Below are positions 23,777 through 33,811 of a stretch of 64,000 bases of DNA, one piece after another (position 1 is the first letter of the stretch; the number at the start of each line of letters is the position of its first letter). The position numbers and the translations under genes are program-made. This DNA comes from Prionace glauca (taxonomy: Eukaryota; Chordata; Chondrichthyes; Carcharhiniformes; Carcharhinidae). The stretch is from positions 112,711,476-112,775,475 of the forward strand of contig CM075728.1 of the NCBI GenBank assembly GCA_037974335.1. Direction: 5' to 3'. Under the pieces are notes generated by a model that searched no databases, was not told the origin of the DNA, and saw only the letters and a program-made list of their open reading frames with translations.

Positions 23777-23784
23777 AATCGAAA
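23777..23784 (+). promoter_or_regulatory. Possible IRF-type site upstream of the first exon
   Basis: AATCGAAA fits the IRF consensus AANNGAAA and lies 30 bases before the start codon of the B7-H6-like gene. An interferon-linked element would suit an immune ligand. The motif is short and common by chance, and the transcription start is unknown. Confidence 0.25.
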
Positions 23785-23814
23785 CTAAAGAGTTTTCTTC
23801 CTTAGTTTTGTGAA

Positions 23815-23926
23815 ATGGCTGCCCCGATGTCGCCGGATAAAATCCAGGTCCAGCGGAGGTTTGGGGTTGGTGGTCGCTTCTTCCTGTTTGGGGCTCTGCT
23901 TACTGTGTGGTTTGTCTCTCCGACAG
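23815..23926 (+). CDS. ncr3lg1: B7-H6-like gene, exon 1: signal peptide
   Basis: This exon encodes 37 residues and one extra base. The peptide has a basic stretch (QRRFGVGGR), a hydrophobic core (FFLFGALLTVWFV) and a short polar end (SPT), a typical secretory signal. The donor is cgacag|gtaaag. I chose the ATG at 23815 because its frame leaves phase 1 at the donor, which joins in frame with the V exon at 38597 (G+AA gives Glu). A competing ATG at 23810 opens another hydrophobic frame but ends in phase 0 and would not join. The start has an A at -3 and G at +4, a good vertebrate context. The next exon is 14.7 kb away, so the link is by phase and strand, not by proof. Confidence 0.68.
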
Positions 23927-24526
23927 GTAAAGGAACAATGCGGTGTGCGGCTTCTGTCCTGCAAATTGTCTTGTTTCAAAAGAAAAGCCGACCCACAAAA
24001 TGGAAGTAAAGTAGAAATATAAACTCTTCACCGGAACTGACCATTTTAAACAACTTTAAAACTTGTGTATTTGTTGCAGTCAGTTCTTGTCATTGACAGT
24101 AAATCTGCTTGTGTGGAAAAAATTTACCAAGTTAGATCTTGTCCAGCCCCACCCATCCTCTTCTTGTGGGGCCGTTGTTTAGTTTTAAATGAGTTCCGGT
24201 TATTTTTAAATCTGTTTTTAAGTCAACAGTGACCGTGAATGCCGTCGTGGGAGTATTTGCTGAATCCTTTAGTGAGGAGAAAGGTCTGCCCCAGTCGGAG
24301 TTCCAGTCCCGTAAAATGTCATGGCCACTAAAAGTTGTATTGGAGCCGCCGCCCAAGATAGCGAAGTAATTCGAATCAACAGGAAATTTTGTTCCAGTTG
24401 GTGTCCGTCTCAGTCTGTGAATGAATACTAAAACGAACTTGAAGCCCTCTCTCCAATGAAATGGATACTTAGTTAAATTGTGTTAGGTTCTGTGCTTCCC
24501 AGAGCTCCAAAATATATCACACCTTT

Positions 24527-25040
24527 TTACAAACATAAATAGGAGCAGGAGTAGGCCATATAACCCTTCGAGCCTGCCCCGCCATTCAACAAGATCATGG
24601 CTGATCTGTCGTGGCTCAGTTCCACATTCCCGCCCTCTTCCCATAACCCTTAATCCCTTCTCTTATCAAAAACCCATCAACCCGCGTCTTAAAAATATTT
24701 AGCGAGGTAGCCTCCACCACTTCAACGGGCAGAGAATTCCAGAGATTCACCACCCTTTGAGTGAAGAAGTTCCTCCTCAACTCCGTTCTAAACCGCCCCC
24801 CCCCCTTTATCTTGAGGCTGTGCCCCCTAGTCCTACTATCCTTTCTGAGCAGGAAGAGTCTCTCCACCTCTACCCTATCCATCCCATTCATCATCTTATA
24901 CGTCTCAATGAGATCTCCCCTCATTCTTCTAAACTCTAACAAGTACAAGCCTAGTTTATTCAGCCTCTCCTCATAGCTCAACCCCCTCAACTCCAGCATC
25001 AGCCTAGTAAACCTCCTCTGCATTCCCTCCAAAACAAATT
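24527..25040 (-). mobile_element. CR1-type LINE 3' end, recent
   Basis: A 138-aa minus frame (24616-25032) encodes the RT C-terminus (MEGMQRRFTRLMLELRGLSY, FFTQRVVNLWNSLPVEVVEA). The reversed 3' tail at 24530-24600 reads 'aggagcaggagtaggccatat'. It belongs to the same subfamily as the copies at 4325 and 27771 and sits in intron 1 of the B7-H6-like gene. Confidence 0.88.
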
Positions 25041-25740
25041 CTGTATCGTGTATAATTTCTCACATCACTCCATGAGAAGCAGTATATATATGTTATATAG
25101 TATATATGCAGCAATAATGAATTTTGTTATTATGGATTATACAGTAATTCCTTGCTTAATGGTGCAGGATGTTTCCTTGAAAAGTGCAAGAGGAAGAACT
25201 TCAGGTGAAGATTTTTCCCATTGCAACCAGTGTAAAAACTGCAGTCAGGTTCTGCAGGACTATTTTAGTTGAAAAAAAATTATATCCTATAAGCTGAAAT
25301 ACTATACAGTGCATTTCTAAATTCCTACATTTGCAAATAAAATAATCCTCAAAATTTAGAAGAAACAGACTAACTTCTACTTGCCTCACGTAGGATGACT
25401 ACATTCCATAGGCCACTCCCCCCAGACCCACCCTTCCTCGTACTTGCCTCGTCACTCTCCTCAACCTTTGCTGTAAATGAGGACTCAGGAGAGGGTTGGA
25501 GAGATGGAAGGAGAGGGCAAGACGGGCTCTGGATGTGAGAGTCAGGAAGGGAAGTGACAGGTGGGAGAGGATTGGACAAGAAGATGGTGAGTGGGAGTGT
25601 CTGGATGAGCAGAAGAGAGTCACAGTGATCAGGAGAGGTGCTCCAGTTTTCACATGCCACTTCCACCGATACAGGTTCATGCGACTGGCAGAAGAGAGGG
25701 CTTGGGCTGCCCAAGTGACCAGAGTGGGCGCATACTGGAA
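25041..25740. other. Intron sequence; one unexplained charged open frame
   Basis: Bases 25041-25390 are AT-rich. Bases 25461-25740 are GC-rich and open in one + frame giving an Arg/Glu-rich peptide (RWKERARRALDVRVRKGSDR, then VIRRGAPVFTCHFHRYR). I do not recognise it. It could be the coding remnant of an unknown repeat. Confidence 0.3.
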
Positions 25741-27770
25741 TAAGAACATAAGAAATAGGAGCAGGAGTAGGCCATCTAGCTCTTCGAGCCTGCCCCACCA
25801 TTCAATAAGATCATGGCTGATCTGAAGTGGATCAGTTCCACTTTCATGCTTTTTCCCCATAACGCTTAATTTCCTTGTCTATCAAAAACCTGTCTACCCT
25901 TGACTTAAATATATTTAGCGAGGTAGCCTCCACCACTTCAACGGGCAGAGAATTCCAGAGATTCACCACCCTTTGAGTGAAGTTTCTCCTCAACTCCGAT
26001 CTAAACTGCGTTCCCCACCCCCCACCCCCCACCCCCCACCCCCCCTTATCTTGAGGCTATGCCCTTGAGTCCTGCTATCCTTTCTAAGCGGGAAGAATTT
26101 CTCTACCTCTACCCTATCCATCTCTTTCATTATCTTATACGTCTCTATAAGATCCCCCTCGTCCTTCTAAACTCCAACGAGTACAGACCCAGTCTATCTT
26201 AATAGTCCAACCCCCTCATCTCTGGTATCAGCCTTGTGAACCTCCTCTGCACCCCCTCCAAGGCCACTATATCCTTCCACAAGTCCAGCGACCAAAACTG
26301 CACTCAGTCCTCCAGCTGCGGCCTCACCAGTACCCTGTACAGTTGCAGCAAGACTTCCCTACTTTTATATTCTAACCCCCTCGCTATAAAGGCCAACATT
26401 CCTTTAGCCTTCTTGATCACCTGCTGCACCTGCAGACTGGGTTTTTGCTACTCATGCACAAGGACCCCCAGGTCCCTCTGCACCTAGCATGCTGCAGCTT
26501 TTCGCCTTTTAAATAATAATCCCTCCTACTACTATTTCTGCCAGAGTGAATAACCTCACACTTGTCAACATTATATTCCATCTGCCAGGTCCTCGCCCAC
26601 TCGCTCAGCCTATCCAGATCCCTCTGCAGACTTTCCACACCCTCCACGCAATTTGCTTTTCCACTCATCTTCGTGTCAACAGCAAATTTCGCCATCCTAC
26701 ACTCAGCCCCCTCCTCCAGATCGTCTATATAAATGGTAAATAGCTGAGGCCCCAGCACCGATCCCTGCGGCACTCCACTAGTCACCAACTGCCAATCAGA
26801 ATAGCACCCATTGATACCAACTCTCTGCTTCCTATTAGACAGCCAATCCTCTATCCACGCTAACACCTTAGCCCCAACTCCATGCACCCTAATCTTCTGT
26901 AGCAACCTTTTAAGAGGCACTTTATCAAGCGCCTTTTGGAAATCTAAAAACACCACATCCACCGGTTCCCCTCTGTCTACTGCACTTGTCACATCCTCAT
27001 AGAAATCCAATAAGTTTGTCAAACATGACTTCCCCGTAATTAATCCGTGCTGAGTCTGCTCTATCAAACCATTCTTTTCTAGGTGCCTTGCTATTTCTTC
27101 TTTGATGACGTATTCAAGCATTTTTCCAATTATAGATGTTAAATTAACTGGCCTATAATTCCCTGCCTTTTGAAAGCTACCTTTTTTAAACAGCGGCGTA
27201 ACATTAGCCGTTTTCCAATCTTCTGGCACTTCCCTGGAATCCAGCGAATTTTGGTAAATAATTACTAAGGCGTCCACTATCATCTCTGCCATTTCTTTCA
27301 GAACCCTGGGATTCATTCCATCCGGTCCTGGGGACTTGTCCACCATCAGTCCCATTAGTCTATCCAGCACTATCTCTCTAGTGACAGTAATCGCATTCAA
27401 GCCCTCAACTCCTACCATCCTTCTATCTTTAATATCCGGCAAACTATTTGCGTCCTCCTCCATGAAGACCGAGACAAAAAACTTATTTAAAGCCTCAGCC
27501 ATTTCCTCATCTCCCACCGCTAAATCCCCCCTCTCATCCTCTAAGGGTCCAACATTCACTCGAGCCAGCCTCCTCCTCTTTATATATTTGTAAAAACTTT
27601 TACTGTCCTTTTTTATATTTAGTGCTAGTTTAGCTTCATAGTCTATCTTTCCTTCCTTTATCACCTTCTTGGTCATTCTTTGTTGATTTTTAAATTTTTC
27701 CTAATCTTCTAATCGCCCACTATTTTTAGCCACTCTGAACGCATCGGCTTTTAATTTACTACTCTCCTTT
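25741..27770 (-). mobile_element. CR1-type LINE, RT to 3' end, nearly open
   Basis: A 419-aa minus frame (26417-27676) carries the linker (FYKYIKRRRLARVNVGPLED), RT blocks (DKSPGPDGMNPRVL, GNYRPVNLTSIIGKML, VVFLDFQKALDKVPLKRLLQ, VTSGVPQGSVLGPQLFTIYI). The usual FADD box reads FAVD here, so the catalytic motif is damaged. The C-terminus and 3' tail continue to 25741 in broken frames. A C-rich tract lies at 26012-26046. The left-truncated 5' side meets the next CR1 head to head at 27770. Confidence 0.88.
26012..26046. repeat. C-rich microsatellite (ccccccA)n
   Basis: Repeated CCCCCCA units lie inside the CR1 3' region. The minus strand has at least four runs of five or more G with single-base loops, a strong G-quadruplex pattern. 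Confidence 0.7.
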
Positions 27771-27772
27771 AT

Positions 27773-28160
27773 TATCAGGGCCACACGGTGAAGCCTTTCA
27801 CTGTTTGCTGGAGCAGAGAGAGAGCTAAGAATTTACCTGTTAAAAACCTGTTTAAAATAAGTTTAAAGCACTTTGTTCTTTGTAGAACTGTTTAAAGCAT
27901 TTATTTTATTGTATTTACTGCTAGTTTAGAACAGAGTTGTGGACGAGCCTGCTTTAATTTAATTAATTATCAGGGCCACACGGTGAAGCCTTTCACTGTT
28001 TGCTGAAGCAGAGAGAGAGCTAAGAATTTACCTGTTAAAAACCTGTTTAAAATAAGTTTAAAGCACTTTGTTCTTTGTAGAACTGTTTAAAGCACTTATT
28101 TTATTGTATTTACTGCTAGTTTAGAACAGAGTTGTGGACGAGCCTGCTTCAAATCAGCGC
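27773..28160 (+). repeat. Two tandem 195-bp monomers in the CR1 5' region
   Basis: Unit 1 starts at 27773 and unit 2 at 27968, both with tatcagggccacacggtgaa. They differ at only a few bases over about 185 bp. Both stand before ORF1, in the position where tandem promoter monomers occur in some LINE families (for example mouse L1). That they act as promoters is inference. Confidence 0.88.
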
Positions 28161-28386
28161 CAGGTTTAAAAGGAGGCCTGGTGCAGACAGCGGACAGCGT
28201 CTGAGCGGGCAGCGGAGTGAGAGGGAAGCAGAGTGAGTTAACAGGGCTTAATATCAAAAAGGGCTGGAGGGAAAAAAGGCCAGGTGAGTTTGTTTGAAAA
28301 AAACAAGGAAAAAAAATTTTTTTCAAAACTACTACAGCAAGAAACAAGGAATTTTTTTTTTTCCCCATATAAAATTACAGTGAATA

Positions 28387-29286
28387 ATGGAGGGGCATGT
28401 GATGTGTGGTTTCTGTATGATGTGGGAACTGGTGGACCCCAGGGTCCTTCCCAGTGACCATGTCTGCAGTAAGTGCAGGTTGCTGGAGGAGCTCCAGCTC
28501 AAGGTGGATGAGCTGGCCTCTGAGCTACAGACACTGAGGCTCATCAGGGGGAGAGAGGGTGCCCCTAGACTGGCTAAATCTAAGGGTCAGGGACAAAAGG
28601 GGGCTGCTGGGAGGAGGAAGGGGGGTGAGGAGCGGAGGCCTCAGCCTCTTAACCTGCATAACAGGTTTGAGGTTCTTGCTTCCAGTCTGGAAGAGGACGA
28701 GGCAAGAGAGGTTGGTGAGCAAACTGCACACGGTACAGTGATGCAGCAGGACACAGGCAAAGAGAAGGGGAAAAGGAACGTAGTAGTGACTGGGGATAGT
28801 GGGGTGAAGGGTATTGACACTGTCCTTTGTCACAATGACAAAGTGCACAGAAGGGTGTGTTGTCTGCCTGGTGCTCGGGTACAGGATGTCGCAGCTGGGC
28901 TGCAGAGGAATCTGGAGTGGGAGGGTGAGAACCCGGTCGTTGTAGTATATGTGGGTGCCGGCGACGTAGGCAAAATGCGGACTGAGAATCTGGGAAGGGA
29001 GTATGAAAAGCTGGGAATGGAATTAAAAAGTAGAACCGACAAGGTGGTTATCTCTGGGCTACTGCCTGAACCGAGGGCAGACGGGCGTAGGGTTGATAGG
29101 ATAAAGGAAGTAAATGGGTGGCTCAGGGATTGGTGTGGGAGGAATGGGTTCGAATTTATGGGGCATTGGCACCAGTATTGGGGTAGGTGGGACCTGTTCG
29201 GGCAGGATGGGGTTGGTCTGAATCATGCTGGGACCAGAGTGCTGGCGAATCGAGTAAAGAGGACTGTAGACAGGGCTTTAAACTAA
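28387..29286 (+). CDS. CR1 LINE ORF1 protein: zinc-binding-like motif, coiled coil, esterase-like domain
   Basis: The frame is 299 codons and unbroken. Residues 7-30 hold CX2C-X16-CX2C (CGFC...CSKC), probably zinc-binding. Residues 31-52 (RLLEELQLKVDELASELQTL) look like a coiled coil. A basic Gly/Lys/Arg-rich segment covers 60-85. From about 131 on, the fold resembles an SGNH-type esterase as known in CR1 ORF1: GDS at 136-138, a VYVGAGD block at 187-193 and DGVGLNHAG at 274-282. In active SGNH enzymes the third block usually has Asn and the last has DxxH; here these positions read Gly (191) and Gly (277), so the enzyme may be inactive or the copy slightly decayed. The role in the element is probably RNA or membrane association during retrotransposition. 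The start ATG follows a plausible 5' UTR. Confidence 0.85.
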   Translation: MEGHVMCGFCMMWELVDPRVLPSDHVCSKCRLLEELQLKVDELASELQTLRLIRGREGAPRLAKSKGQGQKGAAGRRKGGEERRPQPLNLHNRFEVLASSLEEDEAREVGEQTAHGTVMQQDTGKEKGKRNVVVTGDSGVKGIDTVLCHNDKVHRRVCCLPGARVQDVAAGLQRNLEWEGENPVVVVYVGAGDVGKMRTENLGREYEKLGMELKSRTDKVVISGLLPEPRADGRRVDRIKEVNGWLRDWCGRNGFEFMGHWHQYWGRWDLFGQDGVGLNHAGTRVLANRVKRTVDRALN

Positions 29287-29420
29287 TTAGGGGGGGGGAG
29301 GGTGCGAGGATAGGTGATGTTACGAGGTCTAAAGTTCAGGATAGGGTACAGGTAAGGGAAGAGGCCAAGGATGTCCCAATTGGTGGCGTTACGGCAAGTA
29401 GGGTCCAGGTGAAGGCTGGG

Positions 29421-31274
29421 ATGAAAGCGCTTTATCTGAATGCACGAAGCATTCGGAATAAAGTGGATGAGCTGATGGCGCAGATCGACACAAATGGATA
29501 CGATCTGGTGGCCATTACAGAGACGTGGCTGCAAGGTGACAGGGACTGGGAGATGAATGTACAGGGCTATCAAGTGTTTAGGAAGGATAGGCAGGAGGAA
29601 AGAGGGGGTGGCGTAGCTCTGCTGATTTAAGGATAGTATCAAGGTGGTAGCAAGGGATGATATCGGAGCCAAGGAGCAGAAAGTGGAATCGTTGTGGGTG
29701 GAGATTAGGAACAGAAAAGGGAGGAAGACACTAGTGGGTGTTGTCTATAGGCCCCTGAATAATGATCTGGAGGTGGGGCGGGCTGTTAACGCGCAAATAA
29801 GTGCAGCGTGCAGGAATGGGACGGCAGTAGTTATGGGAGATTTCAATCTGCATATTGATTGGTCGACCCATGTTGGACGAGGTAGGCTCGAGGTGGAGTT
29901 CTTGGAATGCTGATGACATGAAGGTCGGCGGTGTTGTGGATGGTCTGGAAGGATGTCAAAAGTTGCAGCAGGACATAGATAGGATGCAGGAATGGGCGGA
30001 GAAGTGGCAGATGGACTTCAACGCGGATAAATGTGTAGTAGTCCATTTCGGCAGAACCAACAGATGAACGAGTACACTATTAAGGGCAGGGGTCTTAGTA
30101 GCGTTGAAGAGCAGAAGGATCTCGGGGTCCGGGTTCACAGGACTCTTAAATCGGCCTCGCAGGTGGAGGAGGTGGTCAAGAAGGCGTATGGTGTACTGGC
30201 CTTCATTAATCGAGGGATTGAGTTTAGGAGTCGGGAGGTAATGCTGCAACTTTACAGGACCCTCGTCAGGCCTCATTTGGAGTACTGTGCGCAGTTCTGG
30301 TCGCCTCACTATAGGAAAGACGTAGAAGCTATTGAAAGGGTGCAGAGGAGATTTACAAGGATGTTGCCTGGACTGGGAGGCATGCCTTATGAAGATAGGT
30401 TGAGGGAGCTGGGACTCTTTTCCCTGGAGAGGCGAAGGTTGAGAGGCGACCTGATAGAAGTTTATAAAATGTTGAGAGGAATAGATAGGGTGGACTCTCG
30501 GAGGCTATTTCCCCGGGTTGAAATGGTCGCTACGAGAGAACACAGATTTAAGGTGCGGGGAGGGAAGTACAGAGGTGATGTTAGGGGTAAGTTTTTCACT
30601 CAGAGGGTAGTGAGTGATTGGAATCGGCTGCCGTCGTCGGTGGTGGAGGCGAACTCACTGGGGTCTTTTAAAAGACTTCTGGATGAGTATATGGGGTTTA
30701 ATGGGATTGGGGGTTATAGATAGGTCTATAGATTGGTGGGGTTGATGCGATCAGCGCAACTCGAGGGCCGAAGGGCCTGTTTGTGCTGTAATGTTCTATG
30801 TTTCTATGTTTCTAATGCTGCAGGGATAATTTCCTTGAACAGTGTGTGTTGGAGCCGACGAGGGAGCGAGCTATCTTGGATCTGGTGCTGTGTAATGAGG
30901 CGGGTAGAATTAGGGACCTTGCGGTGAAGGATCCTCTTGGAGAGAGTGATCATTGTATGGTGGAGTTTCTGGTGCAGATGGAGGAGGAGAAAGTGGGTTC
31001 CCGGACACGCGTCCTTTGTTTGAATAGAGGGGAGTATGGTAGGATGAGAGAAGAATTGGCGAATGTGGACTGGGGGAGTGCGTTGGAAGGTAGGTCTGCT
31101 GAGGAGCAGTGGAGGATCTTTAAGGAGATCTTTCTTGGTGCTCAGCAGAAATTTATTCCGATGGTTAAAAAGGACAGTAGGAGGAGAGGTAATAAGCCGT
31201 GGATAACGAAGGAGGTGAAGGAAAGTGTTAAATTAAAAGCGGAGGAGTTTAGAGTAGCTAAGAGCAGTGGGTGA
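29421..31274 (+). pseudogene. CR1 ORF2, endonuclease part, interrupted
   Basis: The N-terminus reads MKALYLNARSIRNKVDELMA, then AITETWLQGDRDW, a standard AP-endonuclease opening. A frameshift near 29628 separates this from VESLWVEIRNRKGRKTLVGV and VMGDFNLHIDW. At 29912 a second CR1 interrupts. After it the domain resumes at 30821 with LEPTRERAILDLVLCNEA and GESDHCMVEFLV (catalytic SDH motif), then a linker. A TGA at 31272-31274 separates it from the RT frame, which otherwise is the same frame. Confidence 0.85.
29913..30813 (+). mobile_element. CR1 3' copy nested in another CR1, with 7-bp TSD
   Basis: It begins within the RT (DDMKVGGVVDGLEG), has an open C-terminus of 230 aa (30031-30723, with RVHRTLKSASQVEEVVKKAY and FFTQRVVSDWNRLPSSVVEA) and ends with 'tgtaatgttctatgtttctatgtttct'. 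The direct repeat aatgctg flanks it (29906-29912 and 30814-30820). Its subfamily (tail with gcgcaactcgagggccgaag) differs from the host element and matches the copies at 34487 and 38984. Confidence 0.9.
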
Positions 31275-31310
31275 GAAGAGGATTGGGAAAGGTTTAAATG
31301 TCAACAAAGA

Positions 31311-33140
31311 TTGACAAAGAAATTGATAAAGGAGGGTAGGAGAAGCTATGAGGCTGGGCTAGCACTTAATATAAAAAAGGATAGCAAGAGTTTTTATAAA
31401 TATATAAAAAGGAAGAGGCTGGCTAGGGTGAACGTTGGTCCTTTAGAGGATGAGAAAGGGGAGCTAGTGGTAGGGGATGGGGATATGGCTAAGGTCTTGA
31501 ATAACTTTTTTGTTTCTGTCTTCACGGAGGAGGACGTGAATAATTTGCCGGGTGTTAGCGATGGAAAGGTGGTAGGAATGGAGGGTTTTAATGTCATTAC
31601 TGTTACTAGAGAGGTGGTGCTCCACAGACTGGAGGGGCTGATTGTGGACAAGTCCCCAGGACCGGATGGAATGCATCCGAGGGTTCTGAAAGAAATGGCG
31701 GAGGTGATAGTGGATGCCTTGGTGGTTATTTTCCAGACGTCGCTGGATTCCGGGGAAGTGCCGGAAGATTGGAAAACGGCTAATGTTACGCCGTTGTTTA
31801 AGAAGGGTGCCAGGCAAAAGGCAGGGAATTATAGGCCGGTTAGTTTAACATCTGTGGTAGGTAAAATGTTAGAATCCGTCATTAAGGAGGAAATAGTGAG
31901 GCATCTTGAGGGGAATTGCTTGATAGGGCGGACGCAACACGGTTTCATTAAAGGGACGTCGTGTCTGACAAATTTACTGGAGTTCTATGAGGATGTGTCT
32001 AGGGCAGTGGATAGAGGAGAGCCGGTGGATGTGGTCTTTCTGGATTTTCAGAAGGCGTTTGACAAGGTACCTCACAAGAGGTTATTGCAGAAGGTCAGGG
32101 GACATGGAGTTGGGGGTAGGGTGTTAGCGTGGATAGAGGATTGGTTGTCAAATAGGAGGCAGAGAGTGGGGGTCAATGGGTGCTATTCGGATTGGCGGTT
32201 GGTGACTAGTGGGGTGCCCCAGGGGTCGGTGCTGGGGCCTCAGCTATTTACCATTTATATAGATGATCTGGAGGAGGGAACCGAGTGCAGGGTGTCGAAA
32301 TTTGCTGATGACACCAAGATTGGGGGAAAGGCAAATTGTGAGGAGGGTGTGGAGAGTCTGCAGAAGGATCTAGATAGGCTGGGCGAATGGGCCAGGAAAT
32401 GGCAAATGGAATTTAATGTTGGCAAGTGTGAGGTGGTCCACTTTGGTAGGAGGAATGGTAGGAAGGACTATTACTTACGTGGCGAAAAACTGCAGCAGGC
32501 GACGGTGCAGAGGGACCTCGGGGTCCTTGTGCATGAGTCGCAAAAACCCAGCTTGCAGGTGCAGCAGGTGGTCAGGAAGGCGAATGGGATGCTGGCCTTC
32601 ATAGCGAGGGGGATTGAATATAAAAGTAGGGAGGTCTTGCTGCAGCTGTATAGGGCATTGGTGAGGCCGCAGCTGGAGTACTGTGTGCAGTTTTGGGCGC
32701 CGCACCTGCGCAAGGATATTTTGGCCCTGGAGGGAGTGCAGAGGAGGTTTACTAGGCTGATACCGGAGTTGAGGGGATTGAGCAATGAGGAGAGGCTGAA
32801 TAAACTAGGCTTGTACTCGTTAGAGTTTAGAAGAATGAGGGGAGATCTCATTGAGACGTATAAGATGATGAATGGGATGGATAGGATAGAGGTGGAGAGA
32901 CTCTTCCCGCTCAAAAAAGACAGTAGGACTAGGGGGCACAGCCTCAAGATAAAGGGGAGGTGGTTTAGAACAGAGTTGAGGAGGAACTTCTTCACTCAAA
33001 TGGTGGTGAATCTCTGGAATTCTCTGCCCGTTGAAGTGGTGGAGGCTGCCTCGCTAAATATTTTTAAGAAACGGGTTGATGGGTTTTTGATAAGAGAAGG
33101 GATTAAGGGTTATGGGGAGAGGGCGGGAAGGTGGAACTGA
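31311..33140 (+). CDS. CR1 LINE ORF2, reverse transcriptase part
   Basis: This 609-codon open frame holds the whole RT. In order: linker KSFYKYIKRKRLARVNVGPL; DKSPGPDGMHPRVL; GNYRPVSLTSVVGKMLESVI; FIKGTSCLTNLLEFY; VVFLDFQKAFDKVPHKRLLQ; SGVPQGSVLGPQLFTIYIDD; catalytic SKFADDTKIGG; WQMEFNVGKCEVVHFGR; then a CR1-type C-terminal region (YRALVRPQLEYCVQFWAPHL). No internal stop is present, so the insertion is recent. Translation from the natural ORF2 start is blocked by the lesions upstream. Confidence 0.9.
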   Translation: MTKKLIKEGRRSYEAGLALNIKKDSKSFYKYIKRKRLARVNVGPLEDEKGELVVGDGDMAKVLNNFFVSVFTEEDVNNLPGVSDGKVVGMEGFNVITVTREVVLHRLEGLIVDKSPGPDGMHPRVLKEMAEVIVDALVVIFQTSLDSGEVPEDWKTANVTPLFKKGARQKAGNYRPVSLTSVVGKMLESVIKEEIVRHLEGNCLIGRTQHGFIKGTSCLTNLLEFYEDVSRAVDRGEPVDVVFLDFQKAFDKVPHKRLLQKVRGHGVGGRVLAWIEDWLSNRRQRVGVNGCYSDWRLVTSGVPQGSVLGPQLFTIYIDDLEEGTECRVSKFADDTKIGGKANCEEGVESLQKDLDRLGEWARKWQMEFNVGKCEVVHFGRRNGRKDYYLRGEKLQQATVQRDLGVLVHESQKPSLQVQQVVRKANGMLAFIARGIEYKSREVLLQLYRALVRPQLEYCVQFWAPHLRKDILALEGVQRRFTRLIPELRGLSNEERLNKLGLYSLEFRRMRGDLIETYKMMNGMDRIEVERLFPLKKDSRTRGHSLKIKGRWFRTELRRNFFTQMVVNLWNSLPVEVVEAASLNIFKKRVDGFLIREGIKGYGERAGRWN

Positions 33141-33236
33141 GCCACGACAGATCAGCCATGATCTTATTGAATGGCGGGGCAGGCTCGAAGGGCTAGATGG
33201 CCTACTCCTGCTCCTATTTCTTATGTTCTTATGTTA

Positions 33237-33600
33237 TTTTCCTTGAAACAAAGAAGGCTGAGGGGTGACTTGATTGAAGTGACAGAAATATGAGGGGAAG
33301 AGAGAGTGGATACGAGAATTCTAGATCCAGGGGGCAGAGATTGAAGATAAATGGTAGAAGGTGTACAGGGACATGAGGAAGAATTTTTTAAGCTGCCCGA
33401 GTTGGTGGTGGAGGCAGAGATCATAAATTCTTTGAAAAGTACCTGGGACTGCATCTTAAGTAATGTAAGCTATAGGGCTATGGTCCAGTGCAGGAAGGTT
33501 GGATTAGAAAGGGCACCAGGGTATCCTTGGGTTGGCATGGACAAGATGGACTGAATGGCATCCTTCTGTGCTATAACATTTCAATGGTTCTATGGTCTGA
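33237..33600 (+). mobile_element. CR1-like LINE 3' end, older subfamily
   Basis: It opens with ttccttgaaacaaagaaggc, tgaggggtgacttgattgaa, has a decayed C-terminus and ends with a tail containing atggactgaatggcatcctt and 'ctatggt'. It sits directly against the 3' end of the young CR1. Confidence 0.65.
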
Positions 33601-33811
33601 TTTGAGTACACCCCTCAAATTAGATGAGAAAGTGAGTCAGCTGCAAGTGAGCGCCAAGTAATCATAATTGTTCAAAAAATGTTATCGGATTAGATCATTA
33701 CTTGTGTTTAAAGAAGACTGCACCAAAGAAAATTGGAACATAAGAGTTTATATCAGCTCCCAGAATGTTCCAAGTAGAGGTAACCTGAACAAGAATTAGA
33801 ATGATTTACTG

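Larger units (their letters stand above)
27771..33236 (+). mobile_element. Near full-length CR1-type LINE with a nested CR1
   Basis: About 5.5 kb in order: two tandem 5' monomers (27773-28160), a 5' UTR, ORF1 (28387-29286), ORF2 endonuclease (29421-31274, interrupted), RT (31311-33140), a 3' UTR with cagatcagccatgatcttat, and the tail 'cttatgttcttatg'. ORF2 is broken by a frameshift near 29628, by the nested CR1 (29913-30813) and by one TGA at 31272-31274. The RT itself is open over 609 codons with an intact FADD. It is the most complete mobile element in the window and lies in intron 1 of the B7-H6-like gene, in sense orientation. Confidence 0.92.

Noticed and set aside
23810-24022. Alternative hydrophobic frame overlapping exon 1 (MKWLPRCRRIKSR..., with a leucine-rich core)
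   Set aside because: It reaches the donor in phase 0 and would not join in frame with the phase-1 V exon. The frame from 23815 does.
25370-25860. 143- and 153-aa minus-strand frames
   Set aside because: They are low-complexity proline/serine-rich frames that run into a CR1 tail; no domain and no conservation expected.
27773-28160. CRISPR-like or satellite array
   Set aside because: Only two adjacent units without spacers, directly followed by LINE ORF1; they are 5' monomers of the LINE.
32471-32995. 174-aa minus-strand frame and similar long frames opposite CR1 (for example 39794-40036, 24761-24976)
   Set aside because: They are antisense shadows of the CR1 RT C-terminus and recur with every copy.
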